Shown here piece by piece: positions 61,947 through 64,000 of a stretch of DNA of 64,000 nt. Within the stretch, counting starts at the first letter, position 1. The number at the start of each line of letters is the position of its first letter. The stretch spans positions 48,339-112,338 of the forward strand of contig NZ_JAKMCS010000011.1 of NCBI RefSeq assembly GCF_022662195.1, in the 5' to 3' direction. The notes under the pieces were generated by a model. That model made no database searches, was not told the origin of the DNA, and was given only the letters and a program-made list of their open reading frames with translations. The stretch comes from Aestuariivivens insulae. GTDB taxonomy: Bacteria > Bacteroidota > Bacteroidia > Flavobacteriales > Flavobacteriaceae. A program made the translations under genes and the position numbers.

Positions 61947-61983
61947 CAAGACATCCTGTTTAACCAAAAAATAATATAACATC

Positions 61984-62916
61984 ATGAAAACAAACCTTTT
62001 AACTTTGCTTTTTTTAGCGCTATTAATAAGTTGCAAATCAGACAAAAAAGAAAATTCAAATCAATCTAACACAATAAAAACAAAGGACAATACCATTGAA
62101 GTTGTTACCAATGTTATGGATTTTGTATCTGTAGACACAATAAAGTCTGGATGGAACACCTTTAAGTACATTAATAAATCCAAAGAACCCCATTTTATCT
62201 TATTTGATGACTACCCAGATGGCAAAACCCTAGATACCATCAAAGCGAAAGTAATGCCACCTTTCGATAAGGGGATGGCACTAATTATGAATGGAGACAT
62301 GGATGCGGCCATAGCTGCTTTTGGAGAACTTCCAGCATGGTTCCCCGAAGTAAAGTTTGTTGGTGGCACAGGATTGATTTCTCCCGGTATGACAGCAACA
62401 ACTACTACTAAGTTAGAACCTGGGCTCCATATTATGGAATGCTATGTAAAAATGGCCAATGGTATGTTTCATGTCTCTATGGGTATGGTAAAAGAATTGT
62501 ATGTTTTAGATGAAGATTCTGGCAACCAACCACCAAAAGCAGATATTAACATAACCCTATCAAGTACAGAAGGCATTACGTACGACAAGCCAATAACCAA
62601 AGGCAAACACATTTTTTCTGTGCATTACAAAGACCAAACAGTATATGAAAATTTTGTTGGGCACGATGTAAATCTAGTAAAGCTAGGTGATAATGCCAAT
62701 TTGGAAGAATTGGAAGTATGGATGAATTGGATGGATCCAAAGGGACTAATAACTCCTATACCAACTGATGTCACATTTCTAGGTGGGGTTAACAATGGCA
62801 TGCCCGGCAGCACCCATTATTTTGAAACTGAATTAGATTCAGGTAAATACGCCTTTATATCCGAAGTACCAAATGCAAACTCTAAAGGCCTACTAAAAAC
62901 ATTTACAATAGAATAA
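61984..62916 (+). CDS. cupredoxin-like lipoprotein 1
   Basis: The 310-residue lipoprotein (LLISCKSD) has two beta-sandwich halves. In the first, His70 (KEPHFILF), Cys153, His163 and Met168 in MECYVKMANGMFHVSMGM have the order of blue-copper ligands (H...C...H...M). The second half ends SGKYAFISEVPNANSKGLLKTFTIE, which resembles the cupredoxin end but with Ser instead of the Cys. Copper binding is inferred, and the spacing C-x9-H is longer than in plastocyanin. The next gene is a tandem paralogue. Confidence 0.55.
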   Translation: MKTNLLTLLFLALLISCKSDKKENSNQSNTIKTKDNTIEVVTNVMDFVSVDTIKSGWNTFKYINKSKEPHFILFDDYPDGKTLDTIKAKVMPPFDKGMALIMNGDMDAAIAAFGELPAWFPEVKFVGGTGLISPGMTATTTTKLEPGLHIMECYVKMANGMFHVSMGMVKELYVLDEDSGNQPPKADINITLSSTEGITYDKPITKGKHIFSVHYKDQTVYENFVGHDVNLVKLGDNANLEELEVWMNWMDPKGLITPIPTDVTFLGGVNNGMPGSTHYFETELDSGKYAFISEVPNANSKGLLKTFTIE

Positions 62917-62921
62917 TTTTT

Positions 62922-63857
62922 ATGTTTAAGTACACTTTATATAGTTTCACAGCTCTATTTTTTGGACTATTACTTGTTACATGCAAATCAGAGACCTCTA
63001 AGCAAACAAAAGATAAAATAAGTAACAATCTGGTCATAGATGTAATAACTGAAGCCATGGAGTTCCAGATGATAGACACTATTCCTTCGGGATGGAACAC
63101 TTTTAGGTATAAAAACTTGTCCCATGAAGTCCACTTTTTTATACTTGAAAAATTGCCCAATGGCATTCGACTAGAAAACTATAAAAATGAATTGGTTCCA
63201 CCATTTATAAAAGCAACCGAATATATGCTTGCAGGGAATATGGAAGAAGGATTCAAACAATTTGAAAACATTCCAAAATGGTTTGATAGTATAGAAGTAT
63301 CAGGAGGTGTAGGTTTGGTTTCCCCAAATTCCACAGCTAAATCAACCATTTATTTAAAACCTGGAATTTACGCTATGGAATGTTATATTCGTATGCCCAA
63401 TGGTATGGCCCATGCATTCTTTGGCATGTTGAAAGAAGTAATTGTTCTAGATACTAAAAGTACAATATCTGAACCTGAAGCTAATATTAATATTTCTATA
63501 TCATCAACAAAAGGAATAATTCTAAAGGACTCTATAACCAAGGGCAAACATATATTTAAAGTTGACTTCAAAGATCAAATTAAATATGAAACTATGCTAG
63601 GCCATGACATCAACTTGATTAAAGTTAATAACCCCAAATTGCTTGACACTGTTAATACGTGGATAAATGCAGCTGACCTTAATTCATTAAGATCACCATC
63701 GCCAAAAGGGGTGACATTCCTAGGCGGTGTAAACGATTGCCAAGAAGGAACCTCTGGTTACTTTTATGCCGAAATAACCTCTGGACAATATGCGCTAATT
63801 TCTGAAGTTCCAAACGCTAAGAGTCGAAATATGCTTCTTCCCTTTACTGTAAAATAA
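62922..63857 (+). CDS. cupredoxin-like lipoprotein 2
   Basis: The 311-residue lipoprotein (LLLVTCKSE) follows its paralogue after five bases and agrees over its length: SGWNTFRYKN, the putative ligands His71 (HEVHFFIL), Cys154, His164 and Met169 (MECYIRMPNGMAHAFFGM), and the end SGQYALISEVPNAKSRNMLLPFTV, again with Ser at the former Cys position. All four possible ligands are kept, in spite of clear divergence elsewhere. Function unknown; electron transfer or copper handling is possible. Confidence 0.55.
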   Translation: MFKYTLYSFTALFFGLLLVTCKSETSKQTKDKISNNLVIDVITEAMEFQMIDTIPSGWNTFRYKNLSHEVHFFILEKLPNGIRLENYKNELVPPFIKATEYMLAGNMEEGFKQFENIPKWFDSIEVSGGVGLVSPNSTAKSTIYLKPGIYAMECYIRMPNGMAHAFFGMLKEVIVLDTKSTISEPEANINISISSTKGIILKDSITKGKHIFKVDFKDQIKYETMLGHDINLIKVNNPKLLDTVNTWINAADLNSLRSPSPKGVTFLGGVNDCQEGTSGYFYAEITSGQYALISEVPNAKSRNMLLPFTVK

Positions 63858-63881
63858 TAAGCCAATAGTACATAAACAAAA

Positions 63882-63912
63882 AAAGCCCTTCATTAAAAAA
63901 TGAAGGGCTTTA
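63882..63912. terminator. bidirectional terminator before the rRNA operon
   Basis: AAAGCCCTTCATT and AATGAAGGGCTTT form a perfect 13-bp stem around AAAA. It lies between the lipoprotein pair and the 3' end of 5S rRNA and may serve both. Confidence 0.88.
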
Positions 63913-63915
63913 CAA

Positions 63916-63935
63916 TACTGACGCTACGGTCAGTA
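63916..63935 (-). terminator. hairpin after 5S rRNA
   Basis: TACTGAC - GCTACG - GTCAGTA is a perfect 7-bp stem placed seven bases past the 5S 3' end (minus strand), probably a processing or termination hairpin. Confidence 0.55.
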
Positions 63936-63942
63936 CAAAAAA

Positions 63943-64000
63943 GGCAACGACCTACTCTCCCACAAATGCAGTACCATCGGCGCTAACGGGCTTAACTTCT
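63943..64000 (-). rRNA. rrf: 5S ribosomal RNA, 3' part, cut by the window edge
   Basis: Read on the minus strand, AGAAGTTAAGCCCGTTAGCG, then CCGATGGTACTGC and TGGGAGAGTAGGTCG are the conserved 3' half of 5S rRNA. The molecule continues beyond the window, so the rest of the rRNA operon (23S, 16S) should lie to the right. Confidence 0.95.

Overview
The window is AT-rich chromosomal DNA from a member of the Bacteroidota, most likely a marine Flavobacteriaceae. The signs are promoters of the TTTG / TAnnTTTG type in front of many genes, type IX secretion sorting tails, FecI/FecR-controlled TonB receptors, a hybrid two-component system, the long form of GAPDH, a CarB of only 950 residues, and many lipoproteins of Bacteroidota-only families. 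The right edge enters an rRNA operon on the minus strand (3' end of 5S rRNA). No tRNA, CRISPR array, prophage or intact insertion sequence was seen.

Layout. 0-4.2 kb: a minus-strand run dapF - GNAT acetyltransferase - mltG - DUF2279 protein - lysozyme-like protein (cell wall and lysine/diaminopimelate theme). 4.4-9.1 kb: plus-strand HtrA protease, GAPDH, a coiled-coil membrane protein and trmD, separated by clear terminators. 9.6-16 kb: sirtuin, AlkB, a glycosyltransferase, a haem-binding protein, a helical-repeat protein, a DUF1028 protein and purB. 16-18.1 kb: an ECF sigma / anti-sigma / two DUF4252 operon. 18.3-22 kb: two tandem S41 proteases and a Dph6-like PP-loop protein. 22.3-28.7 kb: a vitamin B12 locus with a cobalamin riboswitch, BtuB, a second Dph6-like protein and BtuFCD. 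28.8-32.7 kb: a GH109-like Gfo/Idh/MocA protein with an unusual membrane-spanning SARP-like regulator upstream. 33-36.3 kb: rmuC, then a SatD - DUF3307 - thioesterase operon with palindromes over its promoter.

36.3-46.3 kb: a TonB receptor/FecR/sigma unit diverges from a plus-strand row of exported proteins: an Asp-rich lipoprotein, an OB-fold protein, two sorting-tail proteins, a DUF5777 barrel, two haem-motif lipoproteins and YceI. 46.4-49.5 kb: carB and rpmH (L34, 53 codons). 49.8-51.7 kb: a TPR protein and an MltD-like transglycosylase. 52.3-56.3 kb: a hybrid two-component sensor/regulator with no standard start codon. 56.7-63.9 kb: exported proteins shaped by repeated local duplication: a coiled-coil/OmpA protein and its DUF4412 paralogue, a papain-type protease followed by its likely chagasin-family inhibitor, a dead gene fragment, and two lipoproteins with a possible copper site.

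The most notable observations are a 53-bp inverted-repeat promoter module shared exactly by dapF and trmD, the PLC/LamG/transmembrane/SARP regulator, the protease-inhibitor pair with a strong hairpin between them, the palindromes at satD, and the twin cupredoxin-like lipoproteins. Functions come from reading motifs by eye; no database search was run.
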